The notes under the pieces were generated by a model. The model worked only from the letters and a program-made list of their open reading frames with translations, was not told the DNA's origin and searched no databases. From positions 1-42,403 of the forward strand of contig JAZRIX010000021.1 in NCBI GenBank assembly GCA_045645485.1: 42,403 nt of DNA, read 5' to 3'. The position numbers and the translations under genes were made by a program. Shown piece by piece: positions 24,813-32,351 of this stretch (positions are counted from its first letter, which is position 1; each line of letters begins with the position of its first letter). Source of the stretch: SIG440 sp045645485 (GTDB taxonomy: Bacteria; Bacillota; Clostridia; Monoglobales; Monoglobaceae).

Positions 24813-26054
24813 TCAACAATTATTTCCCGCAAGAACACCCGTAGAAAAGGCTATCTGCAGATTAAAGCCTCCGGTGTATGCATCAACATCTATAATTTCA
24901 CCGGCAAAATACAAGCCGGAAATTTTTTTCGATTCCATTGTGGATGGATCAATCTCCTTGACAGAAACACCACCTGAGGTTATTATTGCCTGCTCTATGG
25001 GGCAAAAATCCTTGACCGTAAGCTCAATACCTTTTATTGTACGAAGAAGCCTCTGTCGTTCTTCTTTGGTAATTGAGTTTACCTTTTTTCGCGGATCTAT
25101 ACCTGAAAGCTCAACAACGGATTCAACAAGTCCTGATGGCAACAAATCACCGAGAGAATTGACAAAGTCCTTATTTGCATATTTTTGAAAATCTCTCACA
25201 AGTCTTGCATCAAGCTGTTTTTCATCAAGTGCAGGCTTCAGGTCAATAAGAATTTTATATTTGCCCGGCTCCATGGGTCTCATATGAGCTGACGCACTGA
25301 GTATAACGGGACCACTGAGTCCGAAATGTGCAAACATCATTTCACCGAAATCAGTGTATACCTTTTTGTTTTTTTCATTAACAACTGTAATCTCTATATT
25401 CCTCAGTGAAAGACCCATAAGGTCATAAGTCCACTTTTCTTCCACTTCGACAGGAACAAGCGACGGTGTTATATCTGTCACGGTGTGACCAAGTTTTTTT
25501 GCAAAGTCATATCCGTCACCTGTGGAACCCGTAGCTGTATATGACATACCACCAGTGGCAACAATAACAGAATTTGCACGGATTTTGCCGTTTTTCAGCG
25601 TGGAAACCCCTCCGACTTTTGAATCTCCGTCAAGAAAAATGCCAAGAACCTTGTCGTGAATTATTTCCACTCCGACCTTTTTTATATACCTTTCAAGAGC
25701 CGAAACAACAGTCATACTTTTGTCCGAAACAGGAAAAACTCTGTTTCCCCGTTCGACCTTTGTTTCCACTCCGATACTGTTAAAAAAGTCTATTGTATCA
25801 TAGTTTGTGAATCCGTAAAATGCACTGTAGAGAAAAGAGCTGTTTTTTGTAACGTTCTGAATTAGTTCTTCAACATCCTCACATGCATTGGTTATATTAC
25901 ATCTGCCTTTTCCGGTAATCAGCAGTTTTTTTCCGAGTAATCTGTTTTTTTCAATCAAAGCAACAGAAAGTCCACGTTTTGCAGCAGTTCCTGCAGCTAT
26001 CATACCGGCAGCACCGCCGCCGATTATTACTACATTATATTCCGGTTTAGCCAT
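24813..26054 (-). CDS. HI0933/BaiN-family FAD-dependent oxidoreductase
   Basis: A 413-aa flavoprotein. The N-terminal dinucleotide-binding motif VIIGGGAAGMIAAGTAAKRG is followed by KLLITGKGRCNITNA, a signature of the HI0933/YhiN group, and a C-terminal GEIIDVDAYTGGFNLQIAFSTG segment. The substrate is unknown; one relative (BaiN) acts in bile-acid 7-dehydroxylation but most are uncharacterised and conserved. Its start overlaps the end of the pseudouridine synthase gene by eight bases. Confidence 0.9.
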   Translation of the reverse strand: MAKPEYNVVIIGGGAAGMIAAGTAAKRGLSVALIEKNRLLGKKLLITGKGRCNITNACEDVEELIQNVTKNSSFLYSAFYGFTNYDTIDFFNSIGVETKVERGNRVFPVSDKSMTVVSALERYIKKVGVEIIHDKVLGIFLDGDSKVGGVSTLKNGKIRANSVIVATGGMSYTATGSTGDGYDFAKKLGHTVTDITPSLVPVEVEEKWTYDLMGLSLRNIEITVVNEKNKKVYTDFGEMMFAHFGLSGPVILSASAHMRPMEPGKYKILIDLKPALDEKQLDARLVRDFQKYANKDFVNSLGDLLPSGLVESVVELSGIDPRKKVNSITKEERQRLLRTIKGIELTVKDFCPIEQAIITSGGVSVKEIDPSTMESKKISGLYFAGEIIDVDAYTGGFNLQIAFSTGVLAGNNC

Positions 26055-26862
26055 TTTTCTTTACCTGCTTTTTTGCCGTTGTTCTTTTGGAATTCTTTCT
26101 TGAATATGCTTTCGGCTTTCTTGAAGAAGCCGATTTCTTTTCACCTGCTGCTTCAATCTTTTTCAGCATATTTACTTCAGATTCACTGAGCTTGCGCCAT
26201 TTTCCCAAAGGAAGATGTCCCAATACAAGACCGGCTTCCTTTGTACGTTTGAGTTTTTTCACAATACAGCCAAGTGCCTCAAACATTTTTCTTACCTGAC
26301 GGTTTCTGCCTTCATGTATTGTTATCTCAACCTTGGTGCCATACTGTGTTGCACCCACAACCTCTACCTCGGCAGGACTTGTTTTCTGTCCGTCAATAAC
26401 AACACCCCGTCTAAGCTGAAGAATTGTATCCATTGTTATATTACCCGTAACCTCCGCAACATATGTCTTGGAAATGTCATGCTTTGGATGAGTTATTTTG
26501 AATGTAAGGTCACCGTCATTTGTCAACAGCAAAAGTCCTTCTGTATCATAATCCAGTCTTCCCACAGGATAGATGCGTGCAGATATGTCAGAAACAAGCT
26601 CCATAACGGTAGGTCTGTCCTTGTCATCAGACACGGTAGTAACAAATCCGACAGGTTTGTTCAGCATAATATAATACTTTTTTTCATTGTTCTTTACAAC
26701 CGAACCGTCAACCTCAACAGTATCAAACTCTTCATCAATCTGAACGCCCATTTCGCGGATAATTTCTCCGTTAACCGAAACTCTGCCTTCGCTAATCATT
26801 TTTTCTGCCGCACGTCTTGATGCAACTCCTGCATTTGCGAGGTATTTTTGCAATCTCATCAT
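26047..26862 (-). CDS. rluB: rRNA pseudouridine synthase (RluB/RsuA type)
   Basis: About 271 residues. An S4 RNA-binding domain (MMRLQKYLANAGVASRRAAEKMI...GRVSVNG) is followed by the catalytic domain with Asp in GRLDYDTEGLLLLTNDGD, and the conserved RNRQVRKMFEALGC motif. A basic Lys/Ser-rich tail follows. It isomerises a specific uridine in rRNA, probably 23S. The open frame continues 40 codons upstream, but AAGGTGG near the ATG at 26862 and the family N-terminus set the start. Confidence 0.93.
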   Translation of the reverse strand: MMRLQKYLANAGVASRRAAEKMISEGRVSVNGEIIREMGVQIDEEFDTVEVDGSVVKNNEKKYYIMLNKPVGFVTTVSDDKDRPTVMELVSDISARIYPVGRLDYDTEGLLLLTNDGDLTFKITHPKHDISKTYVAEVTGNITMDTILQLRRGVVIDGQKTSPAEVEVVGATQYGTKVEITIHEGRNRQVRKMFEALGCIVKKLKRTKEAGLVLGHLPLGKWRKLSESEVNMLKKIEAAGEKKSASSRKPKAYSRKNSKRTTAKKQVKKNG

Positions 26863-26947
26863 AATATCATCCGCCACCTTTTCTTCACAATAAAAGTCAA
26901 ACAAACTGCTGCAACGGTTTTCCGCTACAGCAGTTTTATATTGCAAA

Positions 26948-28078
26948 TTACATATTTTTGTATTTTGTAAGAATTTTTTCAATTCTCTTTATAGGATTAA
27001 GAAGATCGCTAATTGAATGTTCAGCATTAAGTTCATCAATCAACAACGCAACATACTTGCTCATATCAACCTGATGATACCATGGCTTTGTGAGAAGCTC
27101 AGGCTTTGCATAAATAAGGTTGGTTGTGAATACACCTTCAATCAAGCCTTCTTCATATGCCTTGTCAAATCTTTCAAATCCTTCTGTAAACAAACCAAAT
27201 GTCGAGAAAACAAATACTCTGCCGGCTTTTCTCTTTTTGAGTTCTCTGGAAACATCAATCATAGAATCACCGGATGAAATCATATCGTCAACAACAATCA
27301 TATTCTTGCCTTCAACGTCTGAACCCAAAAATTCGTGTGCAACTATAGGATTCTTTCCGTTTACAACTCTTGAATAATCACGACGCTTATAAAACATACC
27401 AAGCTCTGTTTCAAGCACCGATGAATAATACATACATCTTGACATAGCACCCTCATCAGGTGAAATAAACATTGTATTTTCCTTGTCAAGAATGATTTTG
27501 GGGTCATACTTGAGACACGCCTTAATCATCTGGTATGTGGGCATAACATTTTCAAAACCCTTGAGGGGAATTGCATTCTGAACTCTGGGGTCATGAGCAT
27601 CAAATGTAATAATGTTGTCAACACCGATATCACAAAGTTCCTGAAGAGCCATTGCACAGTCAAGAGATTCACGTGACGCACGCTTGTGCTGACGTCCTTC
27701 ATAAAGCATAGGCATAATAACCGTTATCCTCTTTGCCTTTCCGCCGATTGCAGAAATTGCACGTTTGAGGTCCTGATAATGGTCATCCGGACTCATGGGA
27801 ACGTCCACCCCATACATTTTGTAGGTTTCTCCGTAATTGAAGCAGTCAACTATGATATATACATCATAAGTTCTTGCCGAATGAAGAAGAGTTGCCTTTG
27901 CTTCACCTGTACCGAAACGTGAGGTTTTGAGCGGAAGTAAAAATGTGCCGTGGTTTTCTACTTCACTGTTGTTAAACTGCTTGAGGTAGTAGTCCACCCT
28001 GGAACAGAAGTCTTCGCAACCGTTCATTCCTATAACTCCAAGTCTGCCCAGGTTATAAGATTCAATTGTTGATTTCAT
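26948..28078 (-). CDS. prs: Ribose-phosphate pyrophosphokinase, long divergent form
   Basis: A 376-aa protein, about 60 residues longer than the usual 310-320. The fold is recognised from the PRPP-binding loop MIVVDDMISSGDSMIDVSREL (about 270-290), the HxxxRxxRESLD segment near residue 130 (flexible-loop analogue) and NIITFDAHDPRVQNAIP where canonical enzymes have DLHAxQIQGFF. It makes PRPP from ribose 5-phosphate and ATP. The extra sequence is partly at the N-terminus. Two nearby genes fit a PRPP role: pncB consumes PRPP and the NUDIX enzyme yields ribose 5-phosphate. It has a consensus promoter and an AAGGAG site. Confidence 0.85.
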   Translation of the reverse strand: MKSTIESYNLGRLGVIGMNGCEDFCSRVDYYLKQFNNSEVENHGTFLLPLKTSRFGTGEAKATLLHSARTYDVYIIVDCFNYGETYKMYGVDVPMSPDDHYQDLKRAISAIGGKAKRITVIMPMLYEGRQHKRASRESLDCAMALQELCDIGVDNIITFDAHDPRVQNAIPLKGFENVMPTYQMIKACLKYDPKIILDKENTMFISPDEGAMSRCMYYSSVLETELGMFYKRRDYSRVVNGKNPIVAHEFLGSDVEGKNMIVVDDMISSGDSMIDVSRELKKRKAGRVFVFSTFGLFTEGFERFDKAYEEGLIEGVFTTNLIYAKPELLTKPWYHQVDMSKYVALLIDELNAEHSISDLLNPIKRIEKILTKYKNM

Positions 28079-28132
28079 TTGTTTTCTCCTTTTGGTTTAT
28101 GTAATGTATTAAAGCAAAATAACTTCGCAAAT

Positions 28133-28161
28133 ATTATACTCTAAATTTGACAAATTGTCAA
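28133..28161 (-). promoter_or_regulatory. Consensus sigma-A promoter of prs with overlapping palindrome
   Basis: Minus strand: TTGACA (28161-28156), a 17-base spacer and TATAAT (28138-28133), both perfect. The -35 is one arm of a perfect 15-bp inverted repeat TTGACAAATTGTCAA (28147-28161), a possible operator. The rest of the 28079-28334 gap holds only a small AGCC-GACC-GGCT hairpin (28223-28234) with T-runs on the plus strand. Confidence 0.8.
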
Positions 28162-28334
28162 CAAGTTCGAGTATAGTTTTCAAATTAACAAACAGTACGC
28201 TCTTGTTTTCTATTTTGGAGACAGCCGACCGGCTTTTTCAGTTTTTTTCATGCCCTGCTCTTCAATAAGAGCTATTTATATAAAAACTATTTTTTCTCTC
28301 TTTTATGGAGTCTTATACAATGAATATTTAACAC

Positions 28335-29765
28335 CTAATCCCTGAATTCTGCAAGGAGCTTGTACTTTATGTTCCAAAGCTTTTCAGACAAATCCACATA
28401 ATACTTATGAGGATTTTCAAAACGCTTTACTTCATCCCAGATTGTATCAAGCTGTTTGTTGCAATACTCTTTAATTTCCGATAATTGCGGAGATTCATAA
28501 ACACATTTTCCTTTTTTGAAAACAGGCACTTGAAGTTCCACTGCAGTAAAATCAGAAACTTTCTTTCTCTTCCAAGTATGCTCCGGATCAAAAATTTCAT
28601 ATTCTTTTGTGCTGTCAATTTTCTCTTCAGCCAAAGTAATTACATCGGCAATTGCCTTTCCAGTATCATTAGCAAAGAGTCTGTACACCTTCTTAAAGCA
28701 CGGATTCGTTATTTTTGCAACGTTTTCACTAACCTTAATTTTGGGAATTATATCCCCATCCTTTTCCATTGCAACAAGCTTGTACACTCCGCCGAAAACA
28801 GGTTCAGACTTTGATGTGATAAGACGTTCACCAACGCCAAAAGAATTCACACAAGCCCCCTGCTTCAGAATATCTCTGATAATATGTTCATCAAGAGAAT
28901 TGGATATTACAATTCCTACATCCTCATATCCTGCATCATCAAGCATTTTTCGTGTCTTCCTGGATAAATAAGTTATGTCACCACTGTCAATTCTTACACC
29001 CTTTGGTCGTTTTCCCATAGGCTTCAGCACTTCATCAAAAACCCTTATGGCATTTGTAATGCCTGATTTCAAAACATTATAGGTATCAATCAAAAGCGTA
29101 CAGCTGTCGGGATATGACTCAGCATATGCCTTGAAAGCTTCGTATTCGCTGTCAAACGACTGAATCCAGCTATGTGCCATTGTTCCCAGAGTCGGAACAC
29201 CAAACATTTTGTCAGAAATAGTACAGGCAGTTCCTGCCACTCCGCCAATAAAAGCCGCTCTTGATCCGTAAATTGCACCGCTTGCTCCCTGAGCACGGCG
29301 AGAACCAAATTCCATTACGGGTCTCCCTTCGGCAGCACGGACAATTCGGTTTGCCTTTGTGGCAATAAGGCTCTGATGATTTATTGTAAGCAAAAGCATT
29401 GTTTCAATAAACTGTGCCTGAATAAGCGGTCCCCTAACCGTAATAACCGGTTCATTGGGGAAAATCGGCGTACCCTCAGGAATTGCCCATATATCACACT
29501 CAAAACGGAAAGTTTTGAGATATTGAAGAAACTCTTCACAAAACATCTTCTTTGAACGCAAAAATTCAACGTCTTCATCCGAAAACTTCAGTTCCTGAAT
29601 ATATTCAATAACCTGCTCAACGCCTGCCATTATAACAAATCCGCCATTATCAGGAACACGTCTGAAAAACAAGTCAAAATAGGCAATTTCGTTCTGCATA
29701 CCGTTTTTCAGATAGCCGTTTGCCATTGTAATTTCATAAAAATCAGTAAGTAATGTATAATTCAT
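28335..29765 (-). CDS. pncB: Nicotinate phosphoribosyltransferase
   Basis: A 476-aa NAPRTase. Motifs: LLTDFYEITMANGYLKNG at the N-terminus, EFGSRRAQG and GTMAHSWIQSF (the latter with the phosphorylated His), LIDTYNVLKSG and VRIDSGDITYLSRK. It converts nicotinate, PRPP and ATP to nicotinate mononucleotide for NAD salvage. Promoter boxes and a GGAGA site precede the start. It lies upstream of prs on the same strand. Confidence 0.95.
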   Translation of the reverse strand: MNYTLLTDFYEITMANGYLKNGMQNEIAYFDLFFRRVPDNGGFVIMAGVEQVIEYIQELKFSDEDVEFLRSKKMFCEEFLQYLKTFRFECDIWAIPEGTPIFPNEPVITVRGPLIQAQFIETMLLLTINHQSLIATKANRIVRAAEGRPVMEFGSRRAQGASGAIYGSRAAFIGGVAGTACTISDKMFGVPTLGTMAHSWIQSFDSEYEAFKAYAESYPDSCTLLIDTYNVLKSGITNAIRVFDEVLKPMGKRPKGVRIDSGDITYLSRKTRKMLDDAGYEDVGIVISNSLDEHIIRDILKQGACVNSFGVGERLITSKSEPVFGGVYKLVAMEKDGDIIPKIKVSENVAKITNPCFKKVYRLFANDTGKAIADVITLAEEKIDSTKEYEIFDPEHTWKRKKVSDFTAVELQVPVFKKGKCVYESPQLSEIKEYCNKQLDTIWDEVKRFENPHKYYVDLSEKLWNIKYKLLAEFRD

Positions 29766-29790
29766 CGTATTTTCTCCATTGTTTTTTTTT

Positions 29791-29819
29791 ATTATATCAT
29801 CTGACCATCAAAGTTACAA
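29791..29819 (-). promoter_or_regulatory. Sigma-A promoter of pncB
   Basis: Minus strand: TTGTAA (29819-29814), a 17-base spacer and TATAAT (29796-29791), 26 bases before the pncB start. Confidence 0.7.
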
Positions 29820-29868
29820 GTAGTTTTTTTATATGATTCATTTGACAAGCTTAAAATATACAAACAGC

Positions 29869-30105
29869 TCACAACGATTCAATTATTATTATGTCATCCC
29901 CGATTTTTTTAATACTCTCCCAACGTATCACTATATCCTCATCCTTGCCAAGAAATCCCATAAGTCTGTAAGCTCCCGGAACAACGATTGCCGTCAACCG
30001 TCCGTTTGATAAATCTATTTTTACATCCGAAACATATCCAAGCTTTGCACCGTCAGAAACATTTATAACCTCTTTTGTTTTCAAATCATTTATGCTGCAA
30101 TCCAA
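29869..30105 (-). CDS. YlmC/YmxH family sporulation-associated PRC-barrel protein
   Basis: A short PRC-barrel protein: SINDLKTKEVINVSDGAKLGYVSDVKIDLSNGRLTAIVVPG is the YlmC/YmxH signature. The open frame runs to 30207 (112 aa), but a TTG at 30105 preceded five bases by GGAGGTGA gives 78 residues beginning MDCSINDLK, the usual family length, and is preferred. Family genes are tied to sporulation and often lie downstream of sigG in the same direction; here the gene is divergent from sigG, which hints at rearrangement. With this start, about 130 bases separate the two genes and can hold their promoters. Confidence 0.8.
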   Translation of the reverse strand: MDCSINDLKTKEVINVSDGAKLGYVSDVKIDLSNGRLTAIVVPGAYRLMGFLGKDEDIVIRWESIKKIGDDIIIIESL

Positions 30106-30236
30106 AAAAGTCACCTCCATCTTCATTTTATGCTGTGACCTTTTTTGATATTCTACACGTATTTTTTTCAGTATATCCTTGGCACTTCGGTGAAATACTG
30201 ATTTCATAAATTTTCAGAGAGGGGATGGTATATATT

Positions 30237-30539
30237 TTGATTAACAAAGTTGAAATATGCGGAGTAAATACTTCAAAGCTCCCGTACCTCAACGAAAAAC
30301 AAAAACAGGAGCTTTTTGAAAAAATCCAGCACGGTGACCAAAATGCCCGAAAAGACTTTATTTACGGAAACCTTCGACTTGTGCTGAGTGTTCTCCAACG
30401 CTTTAACGGAAAAAACGAATCTGTAGATGATTTGTTTCAGGTGGGATGCATCGGACTTATAAAAGCTCTGGATAATTTTGATACTTCTCATGGAGTCAAA
30501 TTTTCGACGTACGCAGTGCCGATGAATGTCCTTTGGTGA
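30237..30539 (+). CDS. sigG: RNA polymerase sigma-G factor, N-terminal part of a broken gene
   Basis: About 95 residues match the N-terminus and region 2 of the late forespore sigma factor SigG: INKVEICGVNTSKLP, NGNLRLVLSVLQRFNGKNE, VDDLFQVGCIGLIKALDNFD and VKFSTYAVPM. After Met at 30522-30524 similarity stops; four unrelated codons and a TGA follow where SigG should read IIGEIRRYLRD. Regions 3 and 4 (about 150 residues) are missing here and in the rest of the window. The start is most likely TTG at 30237 (giving MINKVEICG), though ATG at 30225 lies directly against the AGAGGGG site. The usual upstream partner sigE is absent. A weak sporulation-type -35 (GTATA at 30171) with GGTGAAATAC at 30189 may be its promoter. 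Confidence 0.88.
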   Translation: MINKVEICGVNTSKLPYLNEKQKQELFEKIQHGDQNARKDFIYGNLRLVLSVLQRFNGKNESVDDLFQVGCIGLIKALDNFDTSHGVKFSTYAVPMNVLW

Positions 30540-30540
30540 A
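30522..30540 (+). other. Junction of sigG with the recombinase element
   Basis: SigG coding similarity ends at ATGA (30522-30525). The adjoining bases up to about 30541 belong to neither sigG nor the recombinase, whose stop codon is at 30542-30544. This 15-20 base interval should contain the attachment-site half. Confidence 0.6.
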
Positions 30541-30541
30541 A

Positions 30542-31903
30542 TTAAAAATCAAACTTATAAAAAATCTTTACCTCATCATTCACAACCCTTATTTCCGAAA
30601 CACAGCTTTTGATTATATTTTTTTGTTCCTGATCCGTCATATAATCCCAGCTTTCGCGAAGTGTCATCAGGTTTTTTCGGATATTTTCCTTCCTCGCTGA
30701 TACAATACTTAATTCCTGTTCTGCTTTTATTTGCTTTTCTATATCTTCAAGCTCTTTCTTTGTTTCTTCTATTGTTTCTTTCAATACACTGTCATCGGAT
30801 TCGGCAAAAATATGATAAAGCTTTTTCAGTTTTGCGGACGTCTTTCGTTTTCGTTGTTCCAGAATCGAAAGTACCGAGGCTTCCTTTTTGGTTTTCTTTT
30901 TTTGTTTTTTGAACACCAAGGAGAACAAATCCTCCTTCACAACCGATTCAAGTTCCTCTGCCATTATTCCTGAATTTATACAGTCAGGATCCTTTACCAT
31001 ATGAGGTTTGCTTCTATCCTTTGAGTAACAAACAATTTTATCTCCTGCCTTCCCCCACTTCTGATATCTCATTTTTGCACCGCAAAATCCGCAAGTCACA
31101 AGTCCTGCAAGCAGGTTGCCTTTTTCTATATATTTTCTTCCCGTTCTTTCACGCATCTTCTGCATAGCAGTCTCAAACATTTCATGTGAAATAATAGGTT
31201 CGTGTCTTCCCTGAAACTCTTCACCATTGTAACATATAATTCCTATATTAGTCTTTCTCACAAGAATCTGCCTTACAAGCTTTTCATAAGAAAGTCCCAA
31301 AGTTCTTGCAATGTATCCCGTGGAATGTCCATTTATATACATTTCATAAACTCTTCTCACGGTTTCGGCATCACTGTTTGGAATCAGGATCCCCTTCTCG
31401 CTGTCATAATCATATCCAAAGGGAACCCGACCGCCACCCATCCAATAACCCATTTTTACTCTTTCACGCATACCCATACTTGTACGTTCGCGGATATTTT
31501 CCCTTTCAAGCTGTGCAAAAGCCGAAAGTATGCCCAGCATAAGCCTGCCAATAGGGGTTGATGTATCCATACTTTCATTAAGCGAAACAAAATCAACCTT
31601 CATTGGATTGAATACATCCTCAATAAGAAAAAGAGTGTCCTTCTGACTTCTTGAAAGTCTGTCAAGCTTGTATACAATAACACAGTTAATTTTCTCATCT
31701 CTTATATCCCGTATGAGTCTTTTGAGCTCTGGTCTGTCAATATTGCTTCCGCTGAAACCACCGTCAATATAGTATTCGTAGTTTTTTATGGATTTTGAAA
31801 CACAGTACGCCGTAAGCATTTCCTTTTGTGCATCAATGGAATATCCTTCCTCACGCTGTGCATCCGTTGATACACGGATATATATTGCCGAATGTTTTAT
31901 CAT
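30542..31903 (-). CDS. Large serine recombinase, intact
   Basis: A 453-aa large serine recombinase. The resolvase catalytic domain (about 1-145) has the nucleophile Ser12 in YIRVSTDAQREEGYS, VYKLDRLSRSQKDTL and RENIRERT; the recombinase DNA-binding domain follows (about 155-260), then a zinc ribbon (CGFCGAKM, later Cys residues at about 295-312), a coiled coil (about 335-405) and a short C-terminal strand. All key residues are intact, so it should be active. It would catalyse unidirectional integration and, with a partner, excision or inversion. It ends next to the sigG break. A 47-aa gene starts upstream with only three bases between its stop and this start, so the two are coexpressed. It is not a copy of the recombinase at the left edge. 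Confidence 0.95.
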   Translation of the reverse strand: MIKHSAIYIRVSTDAQREEGYSIDAQKEMLTAYCVSKSIKNYEYYIDGGFSGSNIDRPELKRLIRDIRDEKINCVIVYKLDRLSRSQKDTLFLIEDVFNPMKVDFVSLNESMDTSTPIGRLMLGILSAFAQLERENIRERTSMGMRERVKMGYWMGGGRVPFGYDYDSEKGILIPNSDAETVRRVYEMYINGHSTGYIARTLGLSYEKLVRQILVRKTNIGIICYNGEEFQGRHEPIISHEMFETAMQKMRERTGRKYIEKGNLLAGLVTCGFCGAKMRYQKWGKAGDKIVCYSKDRSKPHMVKDPDCINSGIMAEELESVVKEDLFSLVFKKQKKKTKKEASVLSILEQRKRKTSAKLKKLYHIFAESDDSVLKETIEETKKELEDIEKQIKAEQELSIVSARKENIRKNLMTLRESWDYMTDQEQKNIIKSCVSEIRVVNDEVKIFYKFDF

Positions 31904-31906
31904 TTC

Positions 31907-32050
31907 TTATTTTTTATCCTTTCCTTCTGTTTTAAAAACACGCTCATTTACACGTGCTATTGTACCTGAAATCAAGGTATTGGATACAACCGTCTCACTC
32001 CAAAACTTCGGTTCCACCTTTTTTCCGTTTACATATCTTATTATCTTCAT
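31907..32050 (-). CDS. Small basic protein (47 aa) coupled to the recombinase gene
   Basis: An open frame from ATG at 32050 to TAA at 31907 encodes 47 residues beginning MKIIRYVNGKKVEPKFWSE and ending TEGKDKK. It has a good AGAGGTGA ribosome-binding site eight bases upstream and stops three bases before the recombinase ATG, so it is very likely a real gene. The composition is basic. No family is recognised. By position it could be a recombination directionality factor or regulator of the recombinase; this is inference. An imperfect palindrome TGGAA-TATTAT-TTCCA (32064-32079) lies just upstream. Confidence 0.75.
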   Translation of the reverse strand: MKIIRYVNGKKVEPKFWSETVVSNTLISGTIARVNERVFKTEGKDKK

Positions 32051-32100
32051 AAACAATCACCTCTGGAATATTATTTCCAAAAGATATATACAAAAAACAA

Positions 32101-32132
32101 AACAGAGACATTTCATTCAAAAAATCTCTGTT
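32101..32132 (-). terminator. Hairpin with T-run at the end of the 64-aa gene
   Basis: Minus strand: AACAGAGA, a 16-base loop containing the 64-aa gene's stop codon, TCTCTGTT, then TTGTTTTTTG. An 8-bp stem and T-run make a plausible terminator separating this gene from the recombinase pair. Confidence 0.55.
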
Positions 32133-32307
32133 CTAAAAGATCTATATATTCAGCAAAACCAACAAACGGTTTTCTGGTTTCACCGTAAGGAGAAAGTTCA
32201 AAATTTTCACAGTTAAGGAAGGTGTTATAAAGGCCACATTCTTCGGAAACAAATTCAGCGTTACACAGATATACACAAAGATAGATTCTTTTTTGGCTCT
32301 TAATCAT
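32113..32307 (-). CDS. Small unknown protein, 64 aa
   Basis: An open frame of 64 residues, Cys- and Phe-rich, ending FAEYIDLLEQRFFE. No family is recognised. The ribosome-binding site is weak (GGGA two bases before the ATG), but a terminator-like hairpin overlaps its end, and it fills the space between the metabolic operon's terminator and the recombinase pair. It may be element cargo, a decayed gene end or spurious. Confidence 0.35.
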   Translation of the reverse strand: MIKSQKRIYLCVYLCNAEFVSEECGLYNTFLNCENFELSPYGETRKPFVGFAEYIDLLEQRFFE

Positions 32308-32322
32308 ATTCCCATAAACAGA

Positions 32323-32347
32323 AAAGAACCCGAAATACGGGTTCTTT
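32323..32347 (-). terminator. Terminator of the VOR operon
   Basis: A perfect 10-bp stem (AAAGAACCCG/CGGGTTCTTT) with a 5-base loop lies just past the amidohydrolase stop and is followed on the minus strand by TCTGTTT. It closes the operon that starts at the T-box. Confidence 0.85.
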
Positions 32348-32351
32348 AATT

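Larger units (their letters stand above)
30525..32132. mobile_element. Serine-recombinase element interrupting sigG (only the left end located)
   Basis: The visible part holds a complete serine recombinase gene pointing toward the sigG junction and a 47-aa gene upstream of it, and perhaps the 64-aa gene. The layout (recombinase gene ending at the boundary within a sporulation sigma gene) mirrors the sigK/skin arrangement. The right end was not found: after about 32320 the DNA is a metabolic operon and no sigG 3' part follows. The end coordinate given is therefore a minimum. Confidence 0.6.

Noticed and set aside
28223..28234. AGCC-GACC-GGCT hairpin with T-runs on the plus strand
   Set aside because: No plus-strand gene precedes it and the stem is only four base pairs.
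30535..30543. GGTGAAATT after the sigG break, which could be SigG codons Gly-Glu-Ile and thus the attachment core
   Set aside because: The ten bases between ATG and this motif do not match the six needed for intact SigG (Met-Ile-Ile-Gly), so the break lies before it; the match is probably chance.
31788..32216. 142-codon plus-strand frame over the recombinase start, considered as the missing sigG 3' part
   Set aside because: Its translation has no sigma region 3 or 4 motifs.
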